Shown here: one piece after another, positions 23,401-32,275 of the stretch | How the letters are laid out: the number at the start of each line of letters is the position of its first letter | How positions within the stretch are numbered: position 1 is the stretch's first letter | From: Dendrocalamus latiflorus | Lineage: Eukaryota > Streptophyta > Magnoliopsida > Poales > Poaceae | Length of the DNA stretch: 64,000 nucleotides | Direction of reading: 5' to 3' | Assembly (NCBI GenBank): GCA_017311315.1 | Contig: CM029664.1 | Coordinates: forward strand, 40,152,655 to 40,216,654 | Program-made: the position numbers and the translations under genes | Notes under the pieces: model-generated | What the model was told of the DNA's origin: nothing | What the model saw: the letters and a program-made list of their open reading frames with translations, nothing else | Database searches by the model: none

Positions 23401-26400
23401 AGTCTATTGTCAGTGACCGAGACACCATCTTTACTAGCAACTTTTGGAAAGAACTCTTCAAGCTGGCCGGTGTCTCTCTAGACATGACGTCCGCTTTTCA
23501 CCCACAAGCTGACGGACAGAGCGAAGTTGTCAATCGCACCATTGAGATGTATCTTTGCTGTCTCAGTGGTGACCACCCTCGTCATTGGGTTCGATGGCTT
23601 CCATGGGCAGAATTTTGCTACAATACTTCTTATCACTCCGCTCTCCGCTGTACACCATTCCAGGTTGTTTATGGGAGGACTCCACCAGCCGTGATCCCCT
23701 ACACAGAAGGTACAACTCAAAATTCTGCGGTAGAGGCAAACTTACGCTCTCGGGATGAATTTCTGCTTGAGATCCGGGAACGTTTATTACTAGCTCAACA
23801 GCGCATGAAGGACTTCTATGACAAGCATCATCGGGAAGTTGACTTTGAAGTGGGCCAATGGGTGTTACTCAAACTTCATCATCGGCAAGCTGTGGGCATC
23901 ACAGCAAAGCTCTCCAAATTGTCACCCAAGTTTTATGGCCCTTATCAAATCATTGAGCGGGTGGGTCCAGTGGCATATAAACTTCAACTGCCTCCTTCAG
24001 CTAGACTTCACAATGTTTTCCATGTGGCTTTTCTGAAGAACTTCATTGGAGATCCACCCTCTACACCTCCAGCCTTACCCGACATTCTTCACGGCCGAGT
24101 TGTGCCCACTCCATAGAAGATTGTCCGCTCCCGTATTCATAAAGACAAGTGGGAGGTTCTTGTCCAATGGGTAGGCCATTCAGCAGCCGAAGCTTCTTGG
24201 GTACCGGTTCAAGACTTCAAAAGGCAATATCCCCACTTTCAGCTCGAGGACGAGCTGTTTCCGCAGGAGGGGGGAAATGTTATGGATGTCTATTGGGGAA
24301 AGCACTACAGCAGAAGAAGCAAGCGGGCACCCAACTCCAATCAGGATTAGGAGTCCTTCCGGGAATATGAGTCCAGTCCCCTTACGAAACGGTTTAGGGA
24401 AAATCTTTACAGATTGTTTAGATATGAGTTGGGTTAGGATTCGGTCTAGAGGAGAAGAAGCTTGTAACTTATAAATAGACCCCCTGCGCTTGGACGGGAG
24501 GGTAGGAAAGAAAATAAAGATTCTCTCTTCTCCAAAACCCTAGTTCTCTCGGGAGGATATCAGCCACGGCAGAGCCAGAGGGCTCTTGCCGGGAAGAGGC
24601 AGATACTTTCCCCTCTATCCATCCCTACAACCTGAGGCCTAGACTCAAGGACCATAACAGATAGCTTTGGGCTTGGGGAAACACTAGATGGTATAACAGA
24701 AATGTGCACTTGGTGTTCAAAGCACTTAGGGTGGTTAAAGGGGGAAAGAATATCAAACTCATTTCCAAGGACAAGCGATGCGGCAAGAGAAGAGCAATCC
24801 TCATAAAGAGATACTAGGATCTTTCTCTGTATTTTGCGAACTCCAAAACGTAGAGCATCCACTTTGTGAATGAAAAAAAGAATCACGTTGCTATTTGACT
24901 TTTGAGACACATAACCAGAAAAAGGAAGTTATACAGATTTTGTAATTTGAGTTTTATACCAACCTTCATCATCATAGGGATGCACTTGAGATTGGTATGT
25001 ACTTGAGTTCTGCAATAATCCATCATTGAATTGACTGTTGTCCTGAAGAATTTCCAAGTGTCTCTCAGATGGTATTGGTCTCATCGCAGCTGAGGTGTTC
25101 TCTTCTGCGTGAGAATTTTCGTGCGAGATAACAGCATCAGGAACCAACAATGATGAGTCCAATGATACCACAGATAACGATGGGTCACCAGATGTCTCAG
25201 GGACTGTTAATTGACTTCCTGATGGTGGCTTGTCCTGTGGAAGCCAATCGTTCTCTTGCATTTGGTGGTTGTCAGCAGATGCATGACTAGAACTCATAAC
25301 TTGAGGGATAGGGTCTTGAAGAGCAGGAAATCCCTGGTCAAACGTTGTTGGCAGGGCTGTGCTTGCAGATTGTTTTGAGTTCTGGTTTATGGCACTTGAC
25401 AAAGATGGGTTTTGACCAGCATGTGCTTTGTCTGTTGTAGCCATAGGCTTGCTAGAAGACCTTCCTTGAGGTCTGCCCATTTTCACTATATCAGCCATTG
25501 ACATCTGACCTGGCACCCCACACCAATTGTGCTGAAATCCAGAAGATGATTGTGATGCTCCAAATGATCCATCAGGAACCACATCTTTGTTTACAGAAGA
25601 ACTACAACAGAGAAAAGCGAACAGATTCGTTATCCATACTACAAAAAAAGCAATAAGATCCAGCAGAAACTTCTACATCTTTAACCTTCATTACCTTGGA
25701 ACTGTTTGCTTCTGAGTGGAATTGGTTGCTGGCACACCAGGTCCCAATATCGACGACCTCGAGGCCATGTTATCTGGTCAGATTGAACATGAAAAATGAG
25801 AAATAGATTATAGCCAAATGTAAAAACTCATGGATACAAAAAAAAAAAATCTTACCAGCTCCACTGGATCCGAACTGAACTGAACTGCTTCGTCCAGTAC
25901 GATCTGCACCACCTCTAATGGTGCAACTGTTTGAGTTACTTGCTCCTCGAGATCTTGGCTCAGGTGCATCTTTATTAACCTGTGTGAAATTTCAGTACAT
26001 ACTGACGTAAGTTTTCAATACTATAGCACAGCATGGTAAAGCAATATTTAAGAGATGAGTTGGATACAAAAACTTTGGGCACACAAAGGTCAATCACCAG
26101 TCAATAAATTAAGCGTCTGACATATGACCAAATTATTGTTGCTTCTATTAATCCTAGTGAAATGAAATTATATGATCAACAGAAGATTAGCTACATGTCT
26201 CTTTTTTTACGAGAACACAAGGGGGGGGGGGGGGGGGGGGGCAACTGAAATAATCAACTGACCTCCTTTTTCTTATCATGCTTGCTCTTTACCTCTTGAA
26301 AAGTATCTGGAGAAAGATTGGCAATATGTGAGATGTCCTATATACCACTGGAACCATGAAATAACAACAAATCAATCTCGGTGCTGTTGTTCACAAAAAC

Positions 26401-29006
26401 ATTGTATATTAAATTGAACTGCAGGACAGACTCGTATCAAATTGCAATATCAGCATCCCAAAATTATTCCATCCAAAACATGCCAGATAAATTGTAGAAA
26501 GATGTTCATGTAATTCCAAAATTTTATTTAGATGAGGTAAAGGTTCATTCTCGATGCATTTTTCCATCTTTGCTCATAAACTTGGAATTAGCAAGGAACT
26601 GGCGATATCATTATTTCTACAAAATTAAAGAAATTATGGAAGCTGTTAGTCTGTTACAACAAAAGGCAAGGGATGCACCAATGGATCACCAGTGAATATA
26701 TGAAACCCCCAGTCCTTGTATGAAAATAAGGTGTGCAACAGCCAAAAGTTAACAACGAGCAACATAACAAAGGTTTGTGTAAAACTCAAAAACATTCATT
26801 TAGATGAGATTCCAGCTCCCACTCATGCAATTTTCATCTTTCCACATAAATTTAGGAATATTTACGAAATTACAAAATCATGGTAGCTCTTGTAACAAAA
26901 ATGACAAGGGGTGCTAAGACGGATCACCAACAATATATAATTAAAACCCCAGCTACTTTCAAAGAAATGAAATGCACTGAAAGTCTGCAATCAATAGAAG
27001 AAAGAAACAACCAAAAGAAGGCAGTAACCAGCAGGCAGGTATTCTGTCAAAGCTAAATAAAGGGAAACACTGAATAACTCAGTTTTTCCTCATATTGTTT
27101 TAACTTCGTCAACCTCAAAAAGAATACAACATAGGAGTCTCAAGGCATAAACATCACTTTGGCCTTTCAGCATCGAACACAAAGACAGAAGACCAAACCT
27201 AGGAAGCAGCCAAGGCACTTAAATGTTAATTCATAGCTTGGGGTCTGTCTGGGCAAGGTTAAGCTCTTGTATGAGCTTCATAAGAGCATAGACAGGGGAG
27301 GCAACTTGATCATCTTAATGGAAATCTGAGCTTACGCTTATGGCATGTTGAAGCATTAACCCCTTCCAAGCAGACCCACAATAAGCCTCATTCTGAAAGC
27401 AAACTGAGTCAACAAGATCTGTGCAAGTTCATCTAAATTCTGCCTCAGATGCAAAGAAATGGGATGGAAAAGATTGAAAATCCCTCAGATCCTTTCCCAA
27501 ACTTAAATGAAAGAATTGAACTTATCCAACAACTGTCATTTAAGAAGATCCAAGCTTGGCAACCTGCGTCGTAGTTTGGATCTCGGATTTTGTTAATACA
27601 TTTTTTTGCGAAAAACACATTTTTGTATAAGTTTTTGTGATAGGGATTTTAAGTTGTTATTCAGTTATTCCCATAAAAAAGGTCGGTATTTGGTTAGAAC
27701 CGCATTTCGTGAAAACATTGTTTGGTTAAAAGTGGCTTTTAGTTATATATTATTTCTTTAAAAAATTGTGAAAACCCAGGTGGAAATGGTTTTTTCCATA
27801 AAACTCATCATATGAGTTTTGGCAAAAACCGATTTTTGTTATCATGGCTTTCTCCTATCCTAATCAAACAAAGATTAGGTTTTTTGGCCCTAGATTAGGT
27901 TTTTTTGGCCCTAGATCTAGCTTAACATAATCTGGGTTTGATAAAACTTAAGATCCAAACAACCACCCAGGTCTTGCATCCCCCGTTGCATTCACTCGAA
28001 CGCTTTGCCTTTCCTAGTCTTCTCACCAATTAAGCATTTTTTTTCTTCGCTTCCCCTAAAGGTCCACCCCATTCTTCCCATCAATCTAACCATTTTGCAA
28101 TGTGAACGCACCTAAAAAATGTCATTTCTCCTATTTACCTGATCAAGCACCTACCAATTCCATATTTACTGCAGCTCTCGCCAATTTAATCCATCCAAAA
28201 CACTGTAAAACACAAAAAAGAACAGAGCAAATAACAAGAAGAAACTGTTCCAATTTATCCAAACCCAAGCAAAGAGGCTCCCTGCGCTCCTCCCTTCAAA
28301 CATAGAAGCTTAATGCTAACGCACAAAAAGGATAAAGAAGACAGCCTTCATTTTCTCTAATTTGTTGTCTTCATTTTCTCTAATTTTCACCAACTGAACT
28401 GAGAAATATCAAAATAAGCACTAAAAACAGCAAAAATTTCCGCGCATCAAACAACTCGTAAACCGCGTACACACAACCCCGTCCTAAACCAGAGGCCTGA
28501 ACCCGAAAATTATTCTACAGAGGAACAGATCTTCGTCACAGCAATCCAAACCGAAACGACAACACCAGACTTCCCTGACACTAGCCTGCAGCACATTTGC
28601 TCACGAACACCACCAGCACAGTAACTAATCGCCGTAAATCCCCAAAGTAGAACGGGAAAAAGCGTGTTTCCTAATAACCCAATGCGTGAGAGAACTCCCC
28701 AGCACAACACTCCTCCAATCCAGTGTCGCGCACACAACCCAAACACTAAACAAAGCAACCAAAACGTCGAGGAAAACTTAAGGAGTACAGGGAAAAAGGG
28801 GAACGGCGCTAGATTAGACCTTGAGAGAGGAGGCGGCTGACCGCCTCGTCAGGGTCCATGCCGCAGTCGCGCAGCGCCGCGTAGATCTCCGCGTCGGGGC
28901 GGTTCACGATCTCCTTCAGCCCCTGCACCAGCTTCCTCGCGGACGCCGGCACCGGCCCCGCCGCCGCCGCGGCCGGCCCCCTCCCTCTCCCTCCGCCGAA
29001 GCTCAT
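8889..29006 (-). CDS. GIP1-like: GBF-interacting protein 1-like (GIP1) gene, ten coding exons
   Basis: Joining 29006-28820, 26306-26263, 25979-25856, 25773-25695, 25601-24964, 12564-12285, 12211-11941, 10737-10588, 9836-9348 and 9182-8889 gives 2556 nt (851 aa) with every intron GT-AG and every phase consistent. Residues about 22-77 form the plant GIP1 N-terminal domain (KLVQGLKEIVNRP...AEIYAALRDCGMDPDEAV). The rest is low-complexity Gln/Ser/Pro-rich with short conserved islands (NPAVIIPDHLQV, SAVPPGNFYGFQG). In Arabidopsis GIP1 binds the bZIP factor GBF3 and raises its DNA binding; a similar co-factor role is inferred here. An in-frame TAG lies upstream of the chosen ATG. Intron 5 (12.4 kb) and intron 1 (2.5 kb) are swollen by transposons. 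No lesion is visible in the coding exons. Confidence 0.93.
9348..9836 (-). CDS. GIP1-like: GIP1-like exon 9
   Basis: It is Pro/Gln/Tyr-rich, with the family motif HPYSQPTLPLGPFTSLVGYP, a six-residue poly-Ala run and GYGGFGSSTNIP. The acceptor is TTTTTTGCAG and the donor CAG|GTAATG. The exon is 489 nt, phase 0 at both ends. Confidence 0.92.
9582..9602. repeat. (CAG/CTG)n trinucleotide run in exon 9
   Basis: A run of GCA/GCT-type triplets encodes the Ala tract of the GIP1-like protein. It is a coding microsatellite likely to vary in length. Confidence 0.8.
9837..10587. other. GIP1-like intron 8
   Basis: AT-rich intron with no recognisable gene or transposon. Confidence 0.7.
10588..10737 (-). 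CDS. GIP1-like: GIP1-like exon 8
   Basis: This 150-nt phase-0 exon encodes QANTLHNNLLGSNLTPLRDF ... LPAISMQE. The acceptor is TTCTTACAG and the donor GAG|GTAATT. Confidence 0.9.
11241..11381. repeat. 36-bp perfect direct duplication in intron 7
   Basis: TAGTATGCCTCATACAAGCC and the following 16 bases occur identically at 11241-11276 and 11346-11381, 105 bp apart. The second copy runs straight into the (TA)n tract. Confidence 0.85.
11385..11454. repeat. (TA)n microsatellite, about 70 bp
   Basis: An uninterrupted AT dinucleotide run is followed at once by GCCCAGGTACCATGGTACCCC, a CCATGG palindrome also seen at the (TA)n tracts near 62.9-63.6 kb. It lies in intron 7 of the GIP1-like gene. Confidence 0.95.
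11941..12211 (-). CDS. GIP1-like: GIP1-like exon 7
   Basis: It encodes NQDYYDNGALNSLANEDVE... and the PSVSQPDVLRQ island shared with plant GIP1 proteins. The acceptor is CTTGCAG and the donor CTG|GTATAA. The exon ends in phase 0. Confidence 0.9.
12285..12564 (-). CDS. GIP1-like: GIP1-like exon 6
   Basis: It holds the most conserved mid-protein island (EDNPAVIIPDHLQVANTDC, then HLSFGSF). The acceptor is TTTTTTGCAG and the donor CAG|GTGATT. It is separated from exon 5 by 12.4 kb of mostly transposon DNA. Confidence 0.92.
12925..14514 (+). mobile_element. Small copia-like/TRIM-like element carrying gene fragments
   Basis: A right LTR (14379-14514) begins TGTTAAGGGTATAAGGG, is preceded by a TTTGAGAGGG polypurine-like tract and ends CCTAACA. 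A truncated related copy begins TGTTAAGGGTATTTATGG at 12925 and diverges at about 13000. Flanks AAAAT (left) and AAACT (right) could be a mutated 5-bp target duplication. The 1.4 kb interior lacks gag/pol and holds a PPR-like reading frame plus GC-rich filler. A retrotransposon that picked up host sequence is the best reading. The missing PBS and half of the left LTR leave doubt. Confidence 0.55.
13447..13857 (+). pseudogene. PPR-protein gene fragment (captured)
   Basis: The 136-codon frame opens with a Ser/Pro-rich organelle-targeting-like leader (SSSSSLASQIRPSPP). It continues with segments resembling plant pentatricopeptide-repeat proteins: ALEHFRLLKDDSSVLPSSTTY and DPQVCAFVMGGFVNARDSDT, then AVSLYED. 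After about residue 100 it loses similarity. PPR proteins act on organellar RNA and this piece is far too short to do so. It sits between the two LTR-like ends of the element at 12925-14514 and looks like a captured, decayed fragment. The assignment rests on remembered family patterns. Confidence 0.5.
14590..15771 (-). repeat. 3' LTR of decayed gypsy element
   Basis: On the minus strand it begins TGATATGGCG just after a GGGGGGAGGA purine run and ends ...GTATGACA at 14590. ORFs within it are not coding. Confidence 0.65.
15769..16047 (-). pseudogene. Gypsy protease C-terminal fragment
   Basis: The minus-strand peptide contains DACGLLGRPWQYDHNATHEG and NTYNFVHDGK, the conserved region following the aspartic protease in Ty3/gypsy polyproteins. 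One Leu of the usual LLLGRPW run appears lost. It is adjacent to the polypurine tract, so reverse transcriptase and integrase have been deleted. Confidence 0.75.
16248..16589 (-). pseudogene. Gypsy gag C-terminal fragment with altered zinc knuckle
   Basis: The Ser/Lys-rich fragment contains CFKCKGRWYIMRDCPN. The normal CCHC knuckle of this family has His where Tyr is seen here, so the zinc site is broken. 16600-17390 continues as degenerate gag sequence without a long frame. Confidence 0.75.
17402..18430. mobile_element. Non-autonomous hAT-like DNA transposon (1029 bp)
   Basis: Terminal inverted repeats CAGGGGCGTAGCCAAGG (left) and CAGTGGCGAAGCCAG (right end, read on the minus strand) match at 13 of 15 positions. 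Perfect 8-bp target duplications CTCACGAT flank it at 17394-17401 and 18431-18438, the length produced by hAT transposases. The interior is AT-rich with no ORF, so it depends on a transposase elsewhere. It inserted into the decayed gypsy element. Confidence 0.85.
18600..18850 (-). repeat. Degraded 5' LTR of the gypsy element, with PBS
   Basis: The primer site TGGTGTCAGAG on the minus strand (18599-18589) differs by one base from the Met-tRNA consensus TGGTATCAGAG. The LTR copy is rearranged by a large deletion and contains the inverted repeat listed next. The outer boundary near 18820-18850 is not sharp. Confidence 0.55.
18620..18743. repeat. Perfect 29-bp inverted repeat (66-bp spacer)
   Basis: 18620-18648 (AAACTAGTGGACATGCATAC...) and 18715-18743 are exact reverse complements. 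The left LTR copy of the same element lacks the second arm, so it arose after insertion, probably during the deletion that shortened this LTR. Confidence 0.9.
18851..19591. other. GIP1-like intron 5, AT-rich remainder
   Basis: No ORF, LTR or TIR structure is seen between the decayed gypsy element and the Reina-type element. Confidence 0.6.
19592..19970 (+). repeat. 5' LTR of Reina-type element
   Basis: TATAAATAG at 19781-19789 is a good TATA box. The transcription start would then lie about 30 bp downstream. The PBS follows at 19973. Confidence 0.93.
19988..22303 (+). pseudogene. Reina gag-protease-reverse transcriptase (to frameshift)
   Basis: The ATG at 19988 (MASEAVTAEL) starts a frame with a predicted helical/coiled N-terminus and then the retrotransposon gag domain (FPLFDGNSDPLEWLARCEQFF). 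A zinc-knuckle-like CFNCDEQFTRGHRCK follows near 20897. The aspartic protease reads LVDLGSTHNFIS near 21091, with Leu where Ser/Thr is expected in the D-S/T-G active site. RT follows with DLRSGYHQI and VFFDDILIFS. The frame is lost near 22157-22180 and the final 40 or so residues are out of frame. The substituted protease site suggests the copy was defective even before the frameshift, if the base is real. Confidence 0.9.
22182..24116 (+). pseudogene. Reina RT C-terminus, RNase H and integrase (premature stop before chromodomain)
   Basis: It continues the polyprotein in the next frame; the listed start is simply the frame entry. The RT thumb (RGFLGLAGYYRKFIRNF) is followed by RNase H (FIVECDASGNGFGAVLHQ). 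The integrase zinc region is H...H...CCVTC, and the DDE core has Asp in SMDFIEGFP, Asp in SDRDTIFTS and Glu in GQSEVVNR. The segment ends LHNVFHVAFLK... at TAG 24114-24116. Translation past that TAG in the same frame is open to the LTR and reads as a chromodomain, so the stop removes the targeting module. Confidence 0.9.
24117..24277 (+). pseudogene. Orphaned chromodomain coding segment and polypurine tract
   Basis: In frame with integrase but after the TAG, the peptide contains WEVLVQWVGHSAAEASW and FQLEDELFPQEGG, matching the chromodomain and terminal motif of Reina elements. In chromoviruses this domain steers integration toward chosen chromatin. GGAGGGGGGAAA at the end is the polypurine tract. 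Confidence 0.8.
24278..24659 (+). repeat. 3' LTR of Reina-type element
   Basis: It matches the left LTR with a 3-bp AGA/GAA insertion near 24455 and two base changes. The TATA box is at 24470. Confidence 0.93.
24964..25601 (-). CDS. GIP1-like: GIP1-like exon 5 (largest)
   Basis: This is the largest exon, about 213 codons, Ser/Gln-rich, with the family-typical MSMADIVKMGRPQGR segment near its start and HPYDDEG at its end. The donor GAAG|GTTGGT is chosen because it keeps phase with exon 6. A second GT four bases on (G|GTATAA) would break the frame. It lies 304 nt from the Reina-type insertion. Confidence 0.9.
25695..25773 (-). CDS. GIP1-like: GIP1-like exon 4
   Basis: It encodes about 26 residues (MASRSSILGPGVPATNSTQKQ is within it). 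The acceptor is GACCAG and the donor CCAAG|GTAATG. Confidence 0.9.
25856..25979 (-). CDS. GIP1-like: GIP1-like exon 3
   Basis: It encodes an Arg/Gly/Ser-rich stretch (PRSRGASNSN, IRGGADRTGRSSS) typical of GIP1 proteins just after the N-terminal domain. The acceptor is CACACAG and the donor G|GTAAGA. Confidence 0.9.
26221..26241. repeat. Poly(G) run of 21
   Basis: Mononucleotide tract in GIP1-like intron 2, only 22 bp from the donor side of exon 2. Its true length is hard to sequence. Confidence 0.9.
26263..26306 (-). CDS. GIP1-like: GIP1-like exon 2 (44 nt)
   Basis: This short exon completes the N-terminal domain with DTFQEVKSKHDKKKE. The acceptor is CTCCAG and the donor GAG|GTCAGT. Its phase joins exon 1 exactly (G+AT = Asp). 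Confidence 0.9.
27241..27377. mobile_element. Possible Tourist-like MITE
   Basis: Ends GGGTCTGTCTGGGCAAGG and, on the other strand, GGGTCTGCTTGGAAGG form about 16-bp imperfect inverted repeats resembling Tourist (PIF/Harbinger) termini. No clear 3-bp target duplication is seen. Confidence 0.45.
27574..27960. mobile_element. Possible MITE with GTTTGGATCT termini
   Basis: GTTTGGATCT at 27574 and its exact complement ending at 27960 flank a 387-bp AT-rich region with no ORF. Similarity of the ends continues weakly inward. The target duplication is not evident. Confidence 0.4.
28820..29006 (-). CDS. GIP1-like: GIP1-like exon 1 (N-terminal domain)
   Basis: It encodes residues 1-62: a Gly/Ala/Pro-rich leader and then most of the GIP1_N helical domain, ending ...EAVSRLLSQ plus one base. 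The donor is AAG|GTCTAA. The ATG at 29006 is the first Met after an in-frame TAG about 36 nt upstream. The exon is GC-rich, typical of grass first exons. Confidence 0.93.
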
Positions 29007-30710
29007 CCTCGCCGGAACCCCGCCGCCGCGTCCAAACTAGCTCCCACGAGGCGCGGCGAATCGCGTGGCGTGGCGATGGGCTGGGGCCCCTCCGTATCAG
29101 CAGCAGCGCCTCTCCGCTCCGGTTCGGTCTTCGGCTGCTTCCCACGCAACGGCAGCCAAATTCCAAAACCCTCCCCGCCAATATAGCTCGATGGCCCGCG
29201 GCCGAGAAGAAAATGGATTAAAAATCAATTTCCCATTTTTGTCCGCGCTTAGCTTCCTCCCTCCTCTCTATCCACCCATCTGCAGTTGTCGCGGAGGCGT
29301 GGATGCGCAAAGCTACACATGAACATAACAGGCTGACATGCCGGGCCAAAGCTCGCGGGACCCATTTGCAGTATGCCTATTCCAAGGGTAGGATCTTATC
29401 AAAAAAAAATATTCCAAGGGTAGGATGGTGTTGTGTAAGTATAGGGATCTCTGCGCGGAGAGGTGAGGGCTCGCAAACAGAGACGGGCAAGTTCCGCCCC
29501 GAGGCTAGCATGTGGGGCAAATTATTCCGTAGGCCCACGTGTCATTGAACCGTATGACTAGCGTGGCTCTGGAGTTATTCTCGAACTGGCTGACGCGCGG
29601 GGCCACCTTGTCAGCATCGTAGTTGGTGTACGAAAGTAACGAAACTTTTGGGCTTTTTTGGGGTCTGTGTATGAGGCGGGGGAGTCAGACAGTCAGTGGG
29701 GTTCTTCCTCCTTTTCGTTTCTTTGGGGAAGATCTTTCATCGCAAAGAATTTAGGCCGGAAGCAAGTAGATCTACACGTCCCGTAGTGGTAAGTTTGTTG
29801 GGGTTTCCGATTTTGGTTAGAGTCCTCCTCACTCTTTTGGGCTCTTTTTCTCCTTTTCCAAGAAAAAAGTGTTGCGAACAAACGTTCGAAATTCGGGATA
29901 ATTTTGGCTGTTTTCTCGTCACGATGTTTTTTATGTGCTTTTGTGCACAGACATGTGTTTTCATTTTGAATTTGTCAGTCATCAATTAGCATGGAGTTGT
30001 CATAGAAAAACTTTCTTTTGTGAGCTTAGTGTTTACATTTTGCCTACAAACAATCTAGTGGGATATCATACTGTTTAAAAGTGAGTTTGTTTAACTTGTC
30101 TCGTATCAACAAGTATGTCAAATTGAAAGGTTATGAATTCAATTTCAGGAGAGAAATTTGTGAGTTCAGTATACAACATACCTTTTCTAGCAAGCAATAA
30201 CATGCCAAGTTATTTCAAACATTAGCTAAATATACTCCAACCTGATTATGGCCCATTTTTTCTAGCAAACAATAACATGCCAAGTTATTTCAAACCCATA
30301 ATCTAAGTAAACAATTATAGTGTCAAGTGTCAACCGATCAATAAGTATACATCTATTGCTTGATAGTTTTGGGATTTCAACCGAATTTCTAATCTTTGGA
30401 TATGCTTCAAGACTTGTGTGTCTTTGTAGAATCGAAGATGATAATTAGAGGAGAGTGAATAGAAGCCAAAAAGAATACAAGATATTTTAAAATCTTTGCT
30501 CAAAGCGAAAGCTCGACTCCAAGTTCTTCACTCAAATAACTATGAGAACTTATAAAATTTAAAGACCAATCACCCACACAAAAAAGCCCAAACGAAATAG
30601 TGTAAAATCAGTAATACCGCTATAGTAACTTCATCATCACCGCTACAGTGACCTCCGTTAATGTCGTTACAGTGAAATCATTGCAGGAATCGTAAAATCA
30701 GCATGATTTC
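29007..30710. other. GIP1-like 5' UTR/promoter and intergenic DNA
   Basis: 29007-29300 is GC-rich and should contain the 5' UTR and core promoter of the minus-strand gene. TATTCCAAGGGTAGGAT is duplicated near 29380 and 29412. A 37-bp direct repeat (TTTCTAGCAAGCAATAACAT...) occurs at about 30186 and 30258. No gene is recognised. The last bases, ATTTC, are the target site of the Tat element. Confidence 0.6.
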
Positions 30711-30959
30711 TGTTGTGGTTACAGACCAAACAGAGAGAGAGAGTATGGCAGTGGGGAGTTAGGTGAATACAAATGGCTTAGGTCCCTCCCCATGGCTTGT
30801 GCTGCATATATACATCTATATGGGGAGTGCTTTTACACTAATGCCCTTACATCTGAGTACTCCCCTCAAGGGTATTCATGTCATTATACATGCACCATTT
30901 TTGGCCTTACATTCCTCTGACAGGCCTGCTGGGCTTAGGTGGGGGCCACCCCTACAACA
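30711..30959 (-). repeat. 3' LTR of Tat-type element
   Basis: TG...CA ends. The minus strand carries TGTATATATGCAG as a possible TATA region. The adjoining internal sequence gives only a weak polypurine tract (GAGAGGCTCC). Confidence 0.9.
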
Positions 30960-31439
30960 GGAGCCTCTCATGGTGACGGGCTCCACGGGGCGAAGCCATG
31001 TTGCCGAGCCCTTTGGCCCCTCCGTCCCTGCGGCCTGTGAGCGTATGCAATCGTCTATCGAAATGTAGTGTTCGCCTTATTGCGAAGGTATGGCACCGGG
31101 CGGCTTGGCGAAGGCTTCGTCATCCACAGTCCTGCCATGGCGGGGTCGGGGTTGTCGTCCGGGCCGGACTGGGGTGTTGGCGGAGTCAGATGCGTCGGCA
31201 TAGGTAGGCGGAGCGGGTCCCTAAGTTGTCGTGCGCGCGCCTCCGGCGTCGAGCGCCCTTGACGATAGGCGACTGCCAGCCTGCCCAACGAGGCTTGGTT
31301 GACGCGGCACGGGACTTGAGGGGTCGTGGCGATACCACGTTGCGACGTTCCTGCTCCTGGCCGTCCACGTGGCGAAACACGCTTGGCGTGGCACGAGTCT
31401 TGAAGCATCGTGATGGTACAATGCTGCGACGCTCCTCCG

Positions 31440-31526
31440 CCGGTTGGACTCCTGCCGGTTGGACTTTCGCCGGTTGGACTCCTGCCGGTTGGACTTTCGC
31501 CGGTTGGACTTCTACCGGTTGGCTTC
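31440..31526. repeat. 15-bp minisatellite (about 6 copies)
   Basis: CCGGTTGGACTCCTG and CCGGTTGGACTTTCG alternate, producing a fake GWTPAGWTFA peptide repeat. It lies between the LTR and the antisense ORF of the Tat-type element. Confidence 0.9.
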
Positions 31527-32275
31527 CCCGCTGATGGGGTATATATAGCGTGCTGGTGCAGCATTGTACCTGCATTGTGTGCTCGGATAGATGCTGCCCC
31601 CCTAAAATGGGCCTCTTCAGTGCATCCACATTCCATAGCGGCACTACGCGGCTTGGGGAATGTTGATGCACTGATGGAGGCCTGTTTTTCTTGGGAGCTT
31701 GATTAGCGTCTGTTAGCGGTGACTGGTCGCAATTGCTGCGCTCGCGCTGTGTTTCTGCATATAACGGCAAGGTTTGCCATGTTCTCTTAGACAGGCCCAA
31801 CTTCAGTCGGGGTTTCTGGTCAAGCACGTCCGCATTACTTTCGAAAGAATGTTGATGCACTGAAGGTGGTCTGTTAATGAGAACAAGCCAAAACTTGGCG
31901 TGACGTAACCTCCGGCCGTACAATGTGTGGGGAATGCCGACGGACGAGTCCCCACGCGCGAGTCCGCTCCTCGAACCCGAAGCCGAGGTCGAGACCGTGG
32001 CCACGTTGGTGGCGAACGGCGAAGTCCTGTGCTGGAGCCATGCCGTCCCGCCGAGACGGTGCCTCCCGCCGACGCAGTGCCTAGGAGGCGAAGTCGGGCG
32101 CCGAGGACATGCCGTCCCGCCGAGGCGATGCCTACAAGGCGGACAACGAGGCGGTGCTCCGAAGCCGCTGGTCCCCTACCTTGGAGGATAGTAGGCGCGG
32201 AGAGCAGGCACTTGCGGGGTGGGCCGAGGGTGCTACGTGCGTGGGGGTAAACGCGCAGGCGCTCCGTCCCCTATC

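Larger units (their letters stand above)
19592..24659 (+). mobile_element. Full-length Ty3/gypsy chromovirus (Reina type)
   Basis: LTRs of 379 bp (19592-19970) and 382 bp (24278-24659), TGTTATGGATG...CCATAACA, differ by about two substitutions and a 3-bp indel. Target duplications GATAG (19587-19591 and 24660-24664) are perfect. A TTTGGTATCAGA primer site and a GGAGGGGGGAAA polypurine tract are present. Gag, protease, RT, RNase H, integrase and a chromodomain-like tail follow in the gypsy order, and the short LTRs fit the Reina lineage. It is inserted in intron 5 of the GIP1-like gene, antisense to it. One frameshift and one stop break the polyprotein. Confidence 0.95.
26307..28819. other. 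GIP1-like intron 1
   Basis: This 2.5 kb AT-rich intron contains two MITE-like inverted-repeat elements (27241-27377 and 27574-27960, listed separately). ORFs such as 28102-28305 and 28510-28758 show no protein-like signal. Confidence 0.75.

Noticed and set aside
28510..29322. ORFs overlapping exon 1 of the GIP1-like gene in other frames, and upstream ORFs
   Set aside because: Shadows of the GC-rich exon; only the minus frame from 29006 carries the conserved domain.
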